From positions 948,214-1,012,213 of the forward strand of contig NW_006768781.1 of the NCBI RefSeq assembly GCF_000204055.1: 64,000 bases of DNA, written 5' to 3'. Within the stretch, counting starts at the first letter, position 1. Each line of letters opens with the position of its first letter. The position numbers were made by a program, and so were the translations under genes. This stretch comes from Melampsora larici-populina 98AG31. Taxonomy: Eukaryota > Basidiomycota > Pucciniomycetes > Pucciniales > Melampsoraceae. Shown one piece after another: positions 24,260 through 35,000 of this stretch. A model generated the notes under the pieces. It made no database searches. It was not told the DNA's origin and saw nothing but the letters and a program-made list of their open reading frames with translations.

Positions 24260-25247
24260 AGAAAGTTTTTGGACCTTCATATCTTGTGCTTATATCACTC
24301 ACTAAGCTCAGGTATCAAAGGCTCAAAAGTTCAGTAGTCATCTTGTGATTTTGACGATACAACACCTTTGTTGTAAATAAAAGTGAGAATGACCCAATCC
24401 ATAGATAGAATAGTAGCCTGAACATGTCTGACTCTGAAAGGATGTCTCTCGACTGAGGGAAATAACAAAACAAAGACAAATAGGGAGGAGGGCAACGATG
24501 CTAGATCAAAAGTAACCTTTCTTCAAGCAAATACGTAGTTGATAGGCATGACTTGATATTCCAGCATGTTGAAAGGTGCATACTTAAACAAATAATTCGA
24601 ACAAAGGGATTGATCTTATGAACGTAGTAGGAAACAAAGAGGTCATCAACTGAGCTGAACAACATATGTATTCCATGATTGAATTGAGCGCACCTTTTAC
24701 AACTCAGCATGCAGAGTTGTTCACAAGGTGCCTGGAAGTCCATTCTCTAGGCTCTTTCTTGTGAGCCTACTATCAATTTTGTCCTACCTTTTTTCCCAAA
24801 AAGGTGCCTCCTGCCTAGGCCTATTACTCTTAAGGCTGAGACGGGAGGCTGTACGGGGGAGCCCGGGCCCCGGCTCGCGCTCTGGTTTCTTCTTGGTTAA
24901 AATCTAACCGTTTGCCAAGAGTGCGGGCCGTTACCCAGCTGGGTGGGTGGGAGGTACAAACAAAATTTACAATGATGATGAACAAAATTGAGAGACTTCG
25001 AACGTGTTGATTGATTATCTGGATAAGGTTCTGTGGAGTCGGGTACGGTTGAAAATCTCAGATTTGGAATCTCTCAAACTGAGAATTTCATTGTATGGTT
25101 GTTAGTGCCAAAGGCTTGTAACTTTCAGACGGGGCAAAGCCCCGTGTCAACTCCAGTCCATGGGGTAAATTTCAAAATAATCAACTTTTGAAGCTTTGGC
25201 ATCATTGAAGATTTGCCCATTCCCTTCTAAGTTCTAATATCAAAGTC
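24260..25247. other. Noncoding, transposon-flank-like region
   Basis: About 1 kb without a supported gene. It contains a GC-rich patch (GGGGGAGCCCGGGCCCCGG near 24855) and a short hairpin GGGGCAAAGCCCC near 25134, set in AT-rich sequence. Confidence 0.4.
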
Positions 25248-26515
25248 ATGGCCGTCAATAAACGCTGTCAGGCTCAACGCCACCGTTGGCGTGGATCACC
25301 GACTCCAAGGCCATTGAAAACTGCATCAAATATAACTCCCAGTATGGCAATTCATCCAATCACCAACAATCACCTTAAACTTGACTCTCAAGAAAGCAAT
25401 CAATTGGATTTCAATTCTCAAGATCAAGATGTATTAATTGATATAGATGGATCAGACTTCAATTCTGAATCTCAAGACAAGAATCAACCTGAGCTCGACT
25501 CGCCAAATCCTGTTATCATTGAACCAGAAATTGATCATCATAAGAGCACCAAAAAAGCTGATAAACCAATGTTCAAAACAACACGTCAGCTTGCTCGCAT
25601 CCACCAAAAATGGGAGAAACTCAAAGTTAGCACTGAAAAAGCCGAATCTTATTATACTAGCCAACTTACTTCAAATTCACGTTCTAATGAACAATATGCC
25701 ATCCTGCTTGAATTGTGCGAGTACAATAACCTTCTGAAGGAACTTAATCTCAAAAGCCGAGGATCTTGTAGTATAGAAGCCTTGAAGGCAGTAGCAAAGG
25801 CATCTCTTTGTTGGATGATTGGACCTCACTCTGGATTGGTTGGCGGAACTGGTCATGCACCTCGGATCCGGAAACAAGCAGCTTATCTGATAATTCATGG
25901 CCACTTGATTGAACCACAAAACAGTCGTTCCACCAAGCATCCTTCAATAATCGACAATCCTGAGGTTCTTCAGATGATCAGAGATTGGCTTCCAACTCAC
26001 AAGGTTGGCAAGGTATGTACATACAACACTTTGAACCCAAATTTGAATCTTTTTAACAAGTTCTCCTTGATTTAACTACTCAGGTCACACCCGAAAAGCT
26101 AGTTAATCATGTCAACAAAGAAATTTTACCTAAGCTTGATGAACATCCAGATAGTATCACTTTAGCTACAGGTAACAAATGGATGCATAAACTTGGGTTA
26201 CATGTTAAAGCTCAATCTAAATGTATCTATTATGATGGGCATGAACGTGCGGATTTTTGTTTTTAAGCGACAGGATTTTAATAAGCAACTCATTGAATTC
26301 AGCAAACGCGAAGTTGATTACGATGGAAAGGACCTTGATCAAATTGTACCTCCAAAACTTCAAGGCTCAACTCAAGAGATTGTTTGTATCTATCAGGACG
26401 AGTGTACTATTCACACGGGCGAGGAACCAAAATTTGCTTGGTTGTCAGAGAAGGACTGCGCGCTCAAGCGCAAAAGTGAAGGAAAACTGATGCATCTTTC
26501 AGACTTTGTTGAAAA
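25248..26515 (+). pseudogene. 5' half of a DDE-superfamily transposase, cut by a Helitron
   Basis: Exon 1 from ATG 25248 to 26011 and exon 2 from 26094, joined by a GT-AG intron. The N-terminal half is Ser/Asn/Asp-rich; then come ARIHQKWEKLKV, RIRKQAAYLIIHGHL and a helix-turn-helix-like segment. The catalytic fold begins at IVCIYQDECTIHTGE, resembling the DDE_3/IS630-Tc1-mariner-type endonuclease with its first Asp. A one-base frameshift lies near 26250. The reading frame stops at 26515, exactly where a Helitron 3' end starts, so the rest of the domain is missing. The remaining half is not found in the window. Confidence 0.7.
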
Positions 26516-26541
26516 CTAGCCTATTTGGCGGCAGAGCCGCC
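26516..26541 (-). mobile_element. Helitron 3' terminus 1 (outer)
   Basis: On the minus strand: hairpin GGCGGC-TCT-GCCGCC (26541-26527), a short spacer, then CTAG at 26519-26516 directly followed by T (plus-strand A at 26515). This is the canonical Helitron 3' end: a GC-rich hairpin about 7 bases inside a terminal CTAG, inserted at an A/T dinucleotide. The element extends to higher coordinates. Confidence 0.8.
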
Positions 26542-27075
26542 CCGGGATTTGTCATTGAGGCCCCTCATTGCATAATTCCATCTTCATTATTCTCTCTAGC
26601 TTTATTTACTCTCACTGGCTTTTCAATGCACACCTTGGCAAAAACCCTTACTGCTTTGTCTGACTTGGATGTTGGTCCATGTCAATCAAGCTTGATAAAA
26701 TCAATTTCACATGTAACTGATTTTTTATTAAACTATAAACAGCATTGCAAATTTAGCGCATCAAATATACGTGTTTCAAAGTTAATCATAAACACACCAA
26801 AACATATCTGCCACACCACTCAATGTTCTCACAAAGTAAATAGGTTTCAATTTGATACCTCTGCCCAGCTGCAGTTTAACAACAATATGCTGTCAATAAC
26901 ATATACACACTACAACATTGGCACTCAATTAACCTCATGCAAGCATGCTCATTTTTGACTTTGCCACAGCGCACATCTCGAGTTTCAGTGCGCCCATCAT
27001 TATGATGTATATTACATAAACTTAAATCCCTAAGCACCCCCCTTAAACAAATTCAGCCAGCATTTATGCTATGAA
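26542..27075. other. Segment between two Helitron 3' ends
   Basis: About 535 bases of AT-rich sequence with no supported gene, lying between two Helitron 3' termini. It is either the tail of an outer Helitron or host DNA taken up by end bypass. Confidence 0.5.
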
Positions 27076-27101
27076 CTAGCATATCAGCGGCGGGCGCCGC
27101 T
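27076..27101 (-). mobile_element. Helitron 3' terminus 2 (inner)
   Basis: On the minus strand: hairpin AGCGGCG-CC-CGCCGCT (stem 7 bp, 27101-27086), a 6-base spacer, then CTAG at 27079-27076 followed by T (plus-strand A at 27075). Same architecture as terminus 1 but different stem sequence. Confidence 0.8.
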
Positions 27102-28331
27102 TCCAAGATATCACATTATGTGGATGGCATCTATTGGATTTCTTCTAGGTGACACAATACCCATCATGATTGATCTTGTGATGACTCTTGAAGAAATCAC
27201 TTTGACAGAATTCATAGGAGTCAGCAAAGATGGAGTTTTAAAACTTTTATGATTGACTTTATTAAAACCTTCCTTACCAATGTACATCAACAGCCAACCT
27301 ATTAGTGATTGTGAATGACAGATATACACACTCAACAATTTTTTTGAAAGAACACCAAGGTTTATGTACTACCAATGTGAAAGACAATACTGGCTGAACT
27401 TAGGTACCTTGTTAGGAAATACATAGTGTACTAAGCCACATGTATTGGATCTATGATTCAGAAGATATGCAAGTCCCACATTGGATCAGACTTCAATCTT
27501 GAGCTTTATTTTTTTCTAGAAATGGAATAAGAATATGAATAAGAAGAAAATGGATCTACTTTGATCAGGGTAAAGTTTGTATAGGTACAGTAGTATTGAA
27601 AGTTCCTGTACACAGCATCCTCATGAGTGTTAGGTACCAAGGCTCTGATCAAACATCATCTCTGGGTGATCTCAACCCTAAACCTACTTCCTGTGTATGT
27701 TCTACGTCATCTTGTGTTTAGTTTTCAATCAAGACTTCCAAAAGTCTCCATTGCCAGATTGCTTCCCTTTTGCTTTCTCAATAGGCTGATGGGTTTGAAT
27801 AATAATCAGCTTAAGTTTTGAGATTAGTCACTTTCAAGTCAATGATAGCATCTGCTGAAGGAATTAAATGGGTTCGCATGCTATGAATAATCTCAACACC
27901 TCATCTGTAATCACTTCTTATTTGTATGAATGGTGTTGACTTGAATTGTCTCAGCTTACAGTTTCAGAATGAAAAGGACAACTGTGATGAAGAAAATGAT
28001 GTAAAGTCATTTCATCATTTACTTTTGTGCTTGTAATTTCAGAGAGACATCCATTCACTTCTATTGTTCTAAGGTGGTATATGACAGTTCATCGGGGTTA
28101 AATTAAGAAAGGTAACTGAGTAACATCTTATGGATCCTAATTCTGTAAATTTCGGGTTTTGGATTTGAGTGTCCCATGGTCTTGAAAGCATATTGACCGT
28201 TGCTGAGAAGAGTTGAGAAAGTTGTTTGGTGTAAGACCCTTCTAACCAAAGAAGCATTTCTGTACAAAGTATGAGAAAAGAGGTCAAAATTAATTATATC
28301 AATGTCATAGAACCAATGGAAAGTTTCTTAC
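27102..28331. other. Noncoding part of the Helitron 3' region
   Basis: AT-rich, with only short open frames. A frame at 28069-28287 (minus) follows a splice-acceptor-like TTTGTACAG but matches no part of homoserine kinase that I recognise. It may be captured intron or flank sequence. Confidence 0.4.
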
Positions 28332-28950
28332 CATCGATTGGAAATTCAGGTAAAACTTGGGCTAATGGGATCGAGATTACATACAAATCTTCCGGCAATA
28401 ATTCTTTTAAATAAGATGCTACAAATCCTCCTAATACGGCAGCTGTTACATTATCTGGATCTCTTTCTACCATCAATGCATAATATAATTTCTTGGTTAA
28501 ATTGAAATTTCCTAAAATGTTGCCTAATTTGACTCCTGCAATCACCACTTCACCTGATGAACCTAATCCTCGTCCAAATGGAATTTGATTTTCGATATGA
28601 AGTGTTAATCCATTTGGAAATGATTTGATTTTGTTTGATTGTAAGATGTATGATGCTACTCTTGTCATTAAATTTTGATATGGATCTTTTGGTGCTTCAT
28701 TTGATCCTAAACCTTCATAAGTTAAGTTAATTTTGATGTTGAGTTTGAATCAATTTGTAAGTTGACAGTTAAATAAAGTGATAAAGCTAATCCCAATACA
28801 TCAAAACATGGTCCTATACTTGCAGAAGTTGATGGAACTCGTACGATCCACTGTCAAATCAAATCTAAATCTCAAGTTAGATTCCACCAAGATTCTAATG
28901 ATGAATCGCTATGCAAACAAAGAGAAGTTTACTTTACCAATCGATTTCAT
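28332..28950 (-). pseudogene. THR1: Homoserine kinase, 5' gene fragment (captured)
   Basis: N-terminal part of a GHMP-family homoserine kinase, the enzyme phosphorylating homoserine in threonine synthesis. A short first exon at ATG 28950 (MKSIGK) and an intron (GTAAAC...TTGACAG) lead to IVRVPSTSASIGPCFDVLG, the N-terminal signature, in which the usual GPG is GPC. Then come NLTYEGLG, the ATP-binding glycine loop PFGRGLGSSGEVVIAG, LMVERDPDNVTAAVLGGFV and IPLAQVLPEFP. Coding ends at a GTAAG donor at 28331; the C-terminal 150 or so residues of a roughly 350-residue enzyme are not in the next kilobase. Retained introns and truncation next to a Helitron 3' end suggest capture of genomic DNA. Confidence 0.75.
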
Positions 28951-29280
28951 TGGTTCTTCTTTGATCTTCCTCACAATCCGCTAGTATCCTGTTAGCATTC
29001 CGATCTAGTTCCATATTAAGTCAGGTAACAACAGTGACCATCGATCGAGGACCATGATACTTGTCTATCATTGGCTGATGTTGATTGACGATTAGAGCCA
29101 GTTCTTCGAAAAGTGAAGTCAGTTGAAGAAGACATGGTTTAGGTTGTGATGTCCCTGTTCCCGTTGGTCAAGGAAGGCTGCTCAATGTTCACACAAAATT
29201 GCAGTAAGCTGCTAAACCAGCCTTAGACATTAATAAAGGTGAAAATTCAGTCTAAGATAAAACAAAAAAACATTCCTTTA
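28951..29280. other. Junction between two host gene fragments
   Basis: About 330 bases separating the THR1 and RINT1-like fragments. A possible final exon of the upper fragment (acceptor TTATCTTAG near 29252) reads only about 20 codons to a stop. No Helitron end or TIR was seen here. Confidence 0.35.
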
Positions 29281-30720
29281 GTTAGCTCTTTTTTCTTGTG
29301 GTGGGTTTGGTGATGAACATACCATCACATCTAAATGATTATATCCATTCATATTCATTAGGTTTTGAATATTGTTTCTCATAGAACTTTCATGTTCTTC
29401 TAGTTGATGAAGTTTTTGATCGAGATACCATTTGGGCTATCGAAAACAACCAAAAAAACAATGAGTTCAATGAATAAAACGTAGAACCGATTCAAGTGGT
29501 TGATGGTTACCTTGTCTGATTGATATGTAGACCTTTGACTATCAAATCGGTCACTAAACCTAAGTTCAAGAGTTCGTACAACGGCTTTGATTGCAATTAA
29601 ATTAGGTAAAGGAATCCAAATCATTCTATAATTCAAATCGATTGGTTTTTTGAGGATAAGTCAATCATTCTATGCAGGTTTCCTTACTTCACTTACCACA
29701 AGGTCCCTACTGCCAAACAAATCGCAGACAGGGTATGGGATCGACCTGATGAACCTCCTAAGTTACTGTTGATCGCAGTCTTGGGGCAGTAGTCAATTCT
29801 CCTAAGCTGCAATCAAGATTCAAGTCCAAAAAGAAAATGAATGTTAGTGATTGAGTCAATTTGAGGCAAAAAGAAGAAATTGATTGACTTAGTTTGGAAT
29901 TGACAGATAGTTTGAAATGATTTGAACATCCAAATCGAATTTGGGTTTAGTTGGCTTGATGGGATATTAGATCGGTAATGGCCATTGAAGTTCTTCTTCA
30001 AATACTTAAATCAAATTACTTGAAAGGAAGAAAAAAGATTCAATCAAAATTCAAAATCAATATTTTGATTATTTGCCATGAAATCAAAAAAAGTTGATGA
30101 TTCGAATGATGATTTGTATTGAATTGAATGTGATTTCATGAAATAATTTTAACATGTTCAAGTTTGATTTATTTTTCAATTCAATCGATTTAAAACCTCG
30201 ATATTTTTAATAAGTTCCATTGATTCGTTTATGACATTTTCAATCTTTTCATCATCATCTTCTTTTTTGTATCTCTTAGGATGCTTTCTGCTCGGGTTTG
30301 AACATCTAATAATAACTTATACCAAATTTTTAAATGTTGAAGTTGGTTTAACCATCCGATTCGGGCAGTTAATGTCTTCGTGAAGGTGTTTGATGTAGGG
30401 TTTTGAAGGTGATTGATAAAATCGTTTTCTAATTTTAGGTATGATTCATGGGTTTCTTCAGTTTTTGTTTTTAGGTTTTCAAGAGATTCTTTACTTGAAT
30501 CGATCCACTTGACCAAATTCAATCAAGAGTTTGAAAACTGTAGTTATCATCAAATCAGTAAGCTGTTTGTGAAATGATTTGATAAGATGGGATGATGACC
30601 TAACTTGTTCATGAAGTGTATCAAATCCAATTTGAAGTTGGTTGTGATAATTTGTCAAGGCAAATGAGATTGAATTAAGTTCATTGGAGCTTGAGTTTGA
30701 TGTTGAAGTTGATTTGCTCT
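29281..30720 (-). pseudogene. RINT1/Tip20-family tethering protein, 5' gene fragment (captured)
   Basis: Exons on the minus strand encode LNSISFALTNYHNQLQIGF (about 30680-30620), a coiled-coil exon (30522-30229) with TARIGWLNQLQHLKIWYKLL, a segment around 29700-29800 (LGRSHTRSAIC), and an exon (29630-29520) with LRFSDRFDSQRSTYQSDK continuing to PKWYLDQKLHQLEEHESS (29440-29390). The last resembles the conserved RFRYHF...KPEWYL region of RINT1/Tip20, a subunit of the Dsl1/NRZ complex that tethers Golgi-to-ER vesicles. The large C-terminal RINT1 domain is missing. No ATG is evident for the first exon. Introns are kept, so this is a genomic, not cDNA, fragment. Confidence 0.6.
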
Positions 30721-31019
30721 GTTGAAAGTTTAGATGAATATGCTCGAATGGATTGATAGGAAACTACTTGGATCAAGTGATTTGGTGGGTATATGTGGCA
30801 AGTGAGAGGATAGTGTGAAGATTGGTAGGTGGTGAAGAAACAAGTTGACAAAGGTATGGGGAACAGACTTGGGGTGGGGCGCGTGGAATTCAGGTTAAAT
30901 CTGGTGAACGTGTAAACCCGGAAATTTCTAGTAGGGATTGGGAGTTTAATCTGGTTTTGCCGGCGAACACGGTTTGCCTTTAACATTAATGATATACTTA
31001 GCTGTAAACTCAACACCTG

Positions 31020-31582
31020 TGCTAGCCCGAAGATCGCTTATGTTCAAAGGTTTCATGCTACTTTGCAACTCATCTCGCTGATGCGGAAGGCGCTGACCTT
31101 GCTCATCATAATCCCTGCAATTCAATTGGTGATTTCGACGTAGCCACCCTTACCCTGAGGTTGCGTAAGGCCCAAGTCGGGTGCTATCCCGACGACAATC
31201 TGGCAATTTTTGCCGCAGTCTTTGAAATGTGTCAACACTGATTTCAAATTCGAGAGATCTGCTAGGCAAGAGTGGCAGGCCGCCCCCGGGCTTCTACTTA
31301 CTTCAAGAGAGACAGGCGTCTTCGACAGCCTCCATGGGGTGTTGCCCAGCACTTGCACGAAAATAAAATTGCAGACAATGAAATGGGTTGAGTTTCCGTT
31401 TCAAACTGGTCACGACTTCTCAACTCTGCATTGCGTCCCACTCATTACAACACATTGACGTCATTATTTACAAACTCCAAAAAAATTTCATCCCCCTATT
31501 ACGAAGCATCAACAACGTCCTGATGGTACAATCAATAATTAGCACTGTATTCCCATTTTGGAACTACAGAACGGACTTACAT
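31020..31582. other. Helitron interior between RINT1-like fragment and helicase stop
   Basis: An open frame on the minus strand at 31122-31358 encodes about 78 residues with several Cys (AACHSCLADL, KDCGKNCQ) but no family I recognise. The rest is noncoding. Confidence 0.35.
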
Positions 31583-31721
31583 TCAGTCCACTAGAATTCC
31601 CTTGTAAACAATGTTCATTGTCTCATTGACGTTGGCAGGAACCGACATACAAAGTTTGACATTGTTGACGCTTGTGGACCTCGAGAGCGCCACGTACAAC
31701 TGTCCATGGGAGAAAACGGGG

Positions 31722-31934
31722 CAGTTCGTACTCCGAGGCTTCAGCTTCCACAATGGTTAGATTGCAATACCTATAATGAATAGGACGAGAAGTTCGTCAG
31801 TTCGTACTCCGAGGCTTCAGCTTCCACAATGGTTGAGGGAAGGAAGCTTCTGCCGGAGACGAACGGAAAGACTACAAGTAATACAGCTGTACAAAACACG
31901 TGATCTGCTGTGGCGCAGTCGTGTACTCTCAACA
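31722..31934 (-). repeat. Copia 3' LTR
   Basis: 213 bp, identical as far as I can read to 36846-37058. On the minus strand it begins TGTTGAGAGTAC and is preceded by a polypurine tract (GTGGGGGGGG, 31942-31935), as expected for a 3' LTR. Confidence 0.85.
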
Positions 31935-32056
31935 CCCCCCCCACGACTAGACACAGCACCCCTCTTCTCAACAAAAAAAAAACAGCAAACCAAAAAAATA
32001 AAGAAAAAAACAGAAAACACACAAGATAAAATTGATAAAAGATAATAGAAAAAAAA

Positions 32057-35000
32057 TTAACCCTCTAAACTCAAATTCTTCTTCCCAGCTGCAAAAAGAT
32101 ATGGTCCCAGTGCCTTTGTTAAGATGTCTGCTTTTTGATGTTTTGATTCCACCCAGTGTAAAGTAACCGTGCCTTTGAATAACTGTTCATTGATGTAATA
32201 AAATTCCCTCTCAGTATGACGTGTTCTTTTATTTGAAGAGTTATCCTTCGAAACATGAATTGCAGACGTGTTATCGCAATGTAAAGCCACCGGTCCCATT
32301 GCCCCTATGACATCACTGACTAAATTCCTCAACCACACTGCATCTCTTGCTGCCGTCCCCAATGCCATGTACTCCGCGTGACAAGTCGAAGTTGCAACAC
32401 ACCCTTGACGCTTCGAAGTCCATGCTAACGGGCACCCCATGAAAAACGTCACAAAACCATGCACCGACCTTGCATACTCTCCTCCCCAATTCGCATCCAC
32501 ATACGTATGCAGCCCCGTCTTCACCTCCCCTTTCAACGGCTTCAATTTCAACTTCACACATCCACTCGTCTTCAGATACCTCAATACACCCTGAATTGCC
32601 TCCCAATGTTGTTTCGTCGGTCTAGCGGAGAATCTCGCAAGAAAATTCGTAGCATAAGTAAGATCCGGTCTCGTCGCCACCGCTAGATAATTTAAGCACC
32701 CAATTACTGATAGGTATTTGGTCTTGTCGATTTCTTCTTCCTCAGCAGTCGGCGAAGTGGGTAGGTTCGAAGAATTGAGCGGTGTCGTCGATTTTCGGTC
32801 AACTTCAAGAAAATCTCGAATAATCTTCGTTGTAAGTCCTTCTTGCGATAATTCAAAAGATCCATCTTCCAATCTCTTCACATCAATTCCAATAATACAG
32901 TCAAGCTTCTCAGACCACCTAATCTTTAAATCTTTCGTCAACTCCTTTCCTAACTCCCTCAACAATTCAACACTGCTCCCAGTCACCACCCCATCATCCA
33001 CATGCACCCATACAATACACACCTCATCTCCTCTTCTACATACATACAGCGATTGATCAAATTGACTTGGTCTGAATCCTAATTTTTTCAAAATCTTCTC
33101 GAAATGTTTCCACCAACATCTTGCACCCTGTTTTGTCCCATACAAAGCCTTCACCGCTTCTAAAATCTTGTTCAGCTTTCGTGCCTCATCCATACACCCT
33201 GGAGGTAGTTGAAAATAAACCTTCTTTGTAATGTCGCTATGTAAGTATGCGGCCGTAACATCAAAAGAATGTACTTCCCAGCCCATGACTGCTGCTAGAG
33301 TAAGCAAGAAACGTAGGGAAGACATGCAGGCGGTCGGCGCGAAAGTTTCGTCGTAGTCAATACCTTCTCGTTGAGAAAACCCTTGTGCGACAAGTCTAGC
33401 TTTAAATTTGATAGGATTTCCCATTGCATCTAGTTGTTTATGCGTAAACACCCACTTCAAACCCAGCACATTCACATTCTCAGGTCGATCAATCACTTTC
33501 CACACTCCCATCTCATCCATCGCTTTCAATTCACCTTCAATCGCTTTCTTCCACTCATCTGAATATTGATCTTTCATTGCAGCCGTATAAGATTTAGGCT
33601 CCTTCAATCCAGCTGAAATGTTTACGTTCACACTCATAAGTTCTACGTATTTGTCTTCTTCCAAAACTGTGTTTTCAGCCGTGAAATCACCAAGTTTCAA
33701 AGCATTAATAATGAATTCTAAACCTCCTTTCTTTACTGGATTGTCGAGGATTTTATTTATTGATTTCGAAGTTGTAGGTCCTTCGGGTGTAGCTTGAGTT
33801 TTTGAGTATACAAATTTATCTTCATAGGGAAAAACCGCTATACCACTCTTAATTAGAACCTTCGATCCAGGATCATAAAATACCCAGCCTTTCCCACCTT
33901 CCAGATAACCAATCATCATACACCTCCTTCCTCTTTCGTCTAACTTTCCATTACGTTGTGCTTCGTGCCTGTGAACAAACGCAGTCGACCCAAAAGTTCT
34001 AATGATGTCCAATTGAGGTTTGTGACCATAAAACAATTCATATGGAGTACTATCTCCCGTCAAAGAATTCGGTAGACGGTTATGCAAGTAGCATGCTGCT
34101 ACATAAGCAAATGACCAAAAAGTTTGAGGTAAGTTCGAAGCCGCCAGCATCGTCCTCCCCATTTCACTTATGGTCCGGTTAAGTCGTTCAGCTACTCCAT
34201 TCTGCTCAGGTTCGTATGGATTTGAGTGTTCATGAACGATTCCTTTTGATTTTAACCAATTACTGAAAGTTGACTTGATGTATTCACCACCTCCGTCAGT
34301 TCTAACATGCTTGACCTTGAAATTCGTCTCCCTCTCCCATTTGCTGATTACTTTCATGAATACGTCGGGAACTTCTGATTTCGCCTTGATGATCACGATT
34401 TCAGAAAAAGTAGTAGCTACATCACGAAATGTAACGGTGAACCTATTACCATTAACATCTTCAGGAAATGGTCCCATAACATCTGAGACAATGACATCGA
34501 GCATACCATATTCTCTTCCTGTACGTCCTAGTTTGCGATGTCTAGTACTTTTACACATAAGACAATCTTCACACGTGAAGTTACCACTTGGTATGGAGTT
34601 CGGTAATCCCAGGCCTAGGCGTCCATGACACAGTTTACGTATCCGCTTCATGTCAACATGACCAAATCGTCGATGCCACAGATAGGCAAGATCAACTTCC
34701 TTCTGGCTACTCATCACTTGAACTTTCCCAACACTCTCAGGCTCATGATCAGATAAAACAGGTGATATCATTGCGTTCAAAATCCATCTTCTATTACAAT
34801 ACGATGCAATTAGAGACTTTCCACCCGGCATCCTCATTACCACATCTTTTCCCCAAAACCATATCTTAGCTCCAGCTTCAACTAACGCCGCCTGTGAGAT
34901 TAACGTTGATGTTGCTTGAGGACTGTAAAAAACGTCTTTGATGATATAATCACTTCCGTCTTCAGCTTTGACCTTCAGACTTCCTTTTCCTATAACAACA

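Noticed and set aside
25125..25150. Hairpin GGGGC-AAA-GCCCC as a possible Helitron 3' end
   Set aside because: No CTAG or related CTRR terminus at the proper distance on either strand.
28069..28287. Possible last exon of homoserine kinase
   Set aside because: Reading all three frames gave no resemblance to the kinase C-terminal half; not included in the gene fragment.
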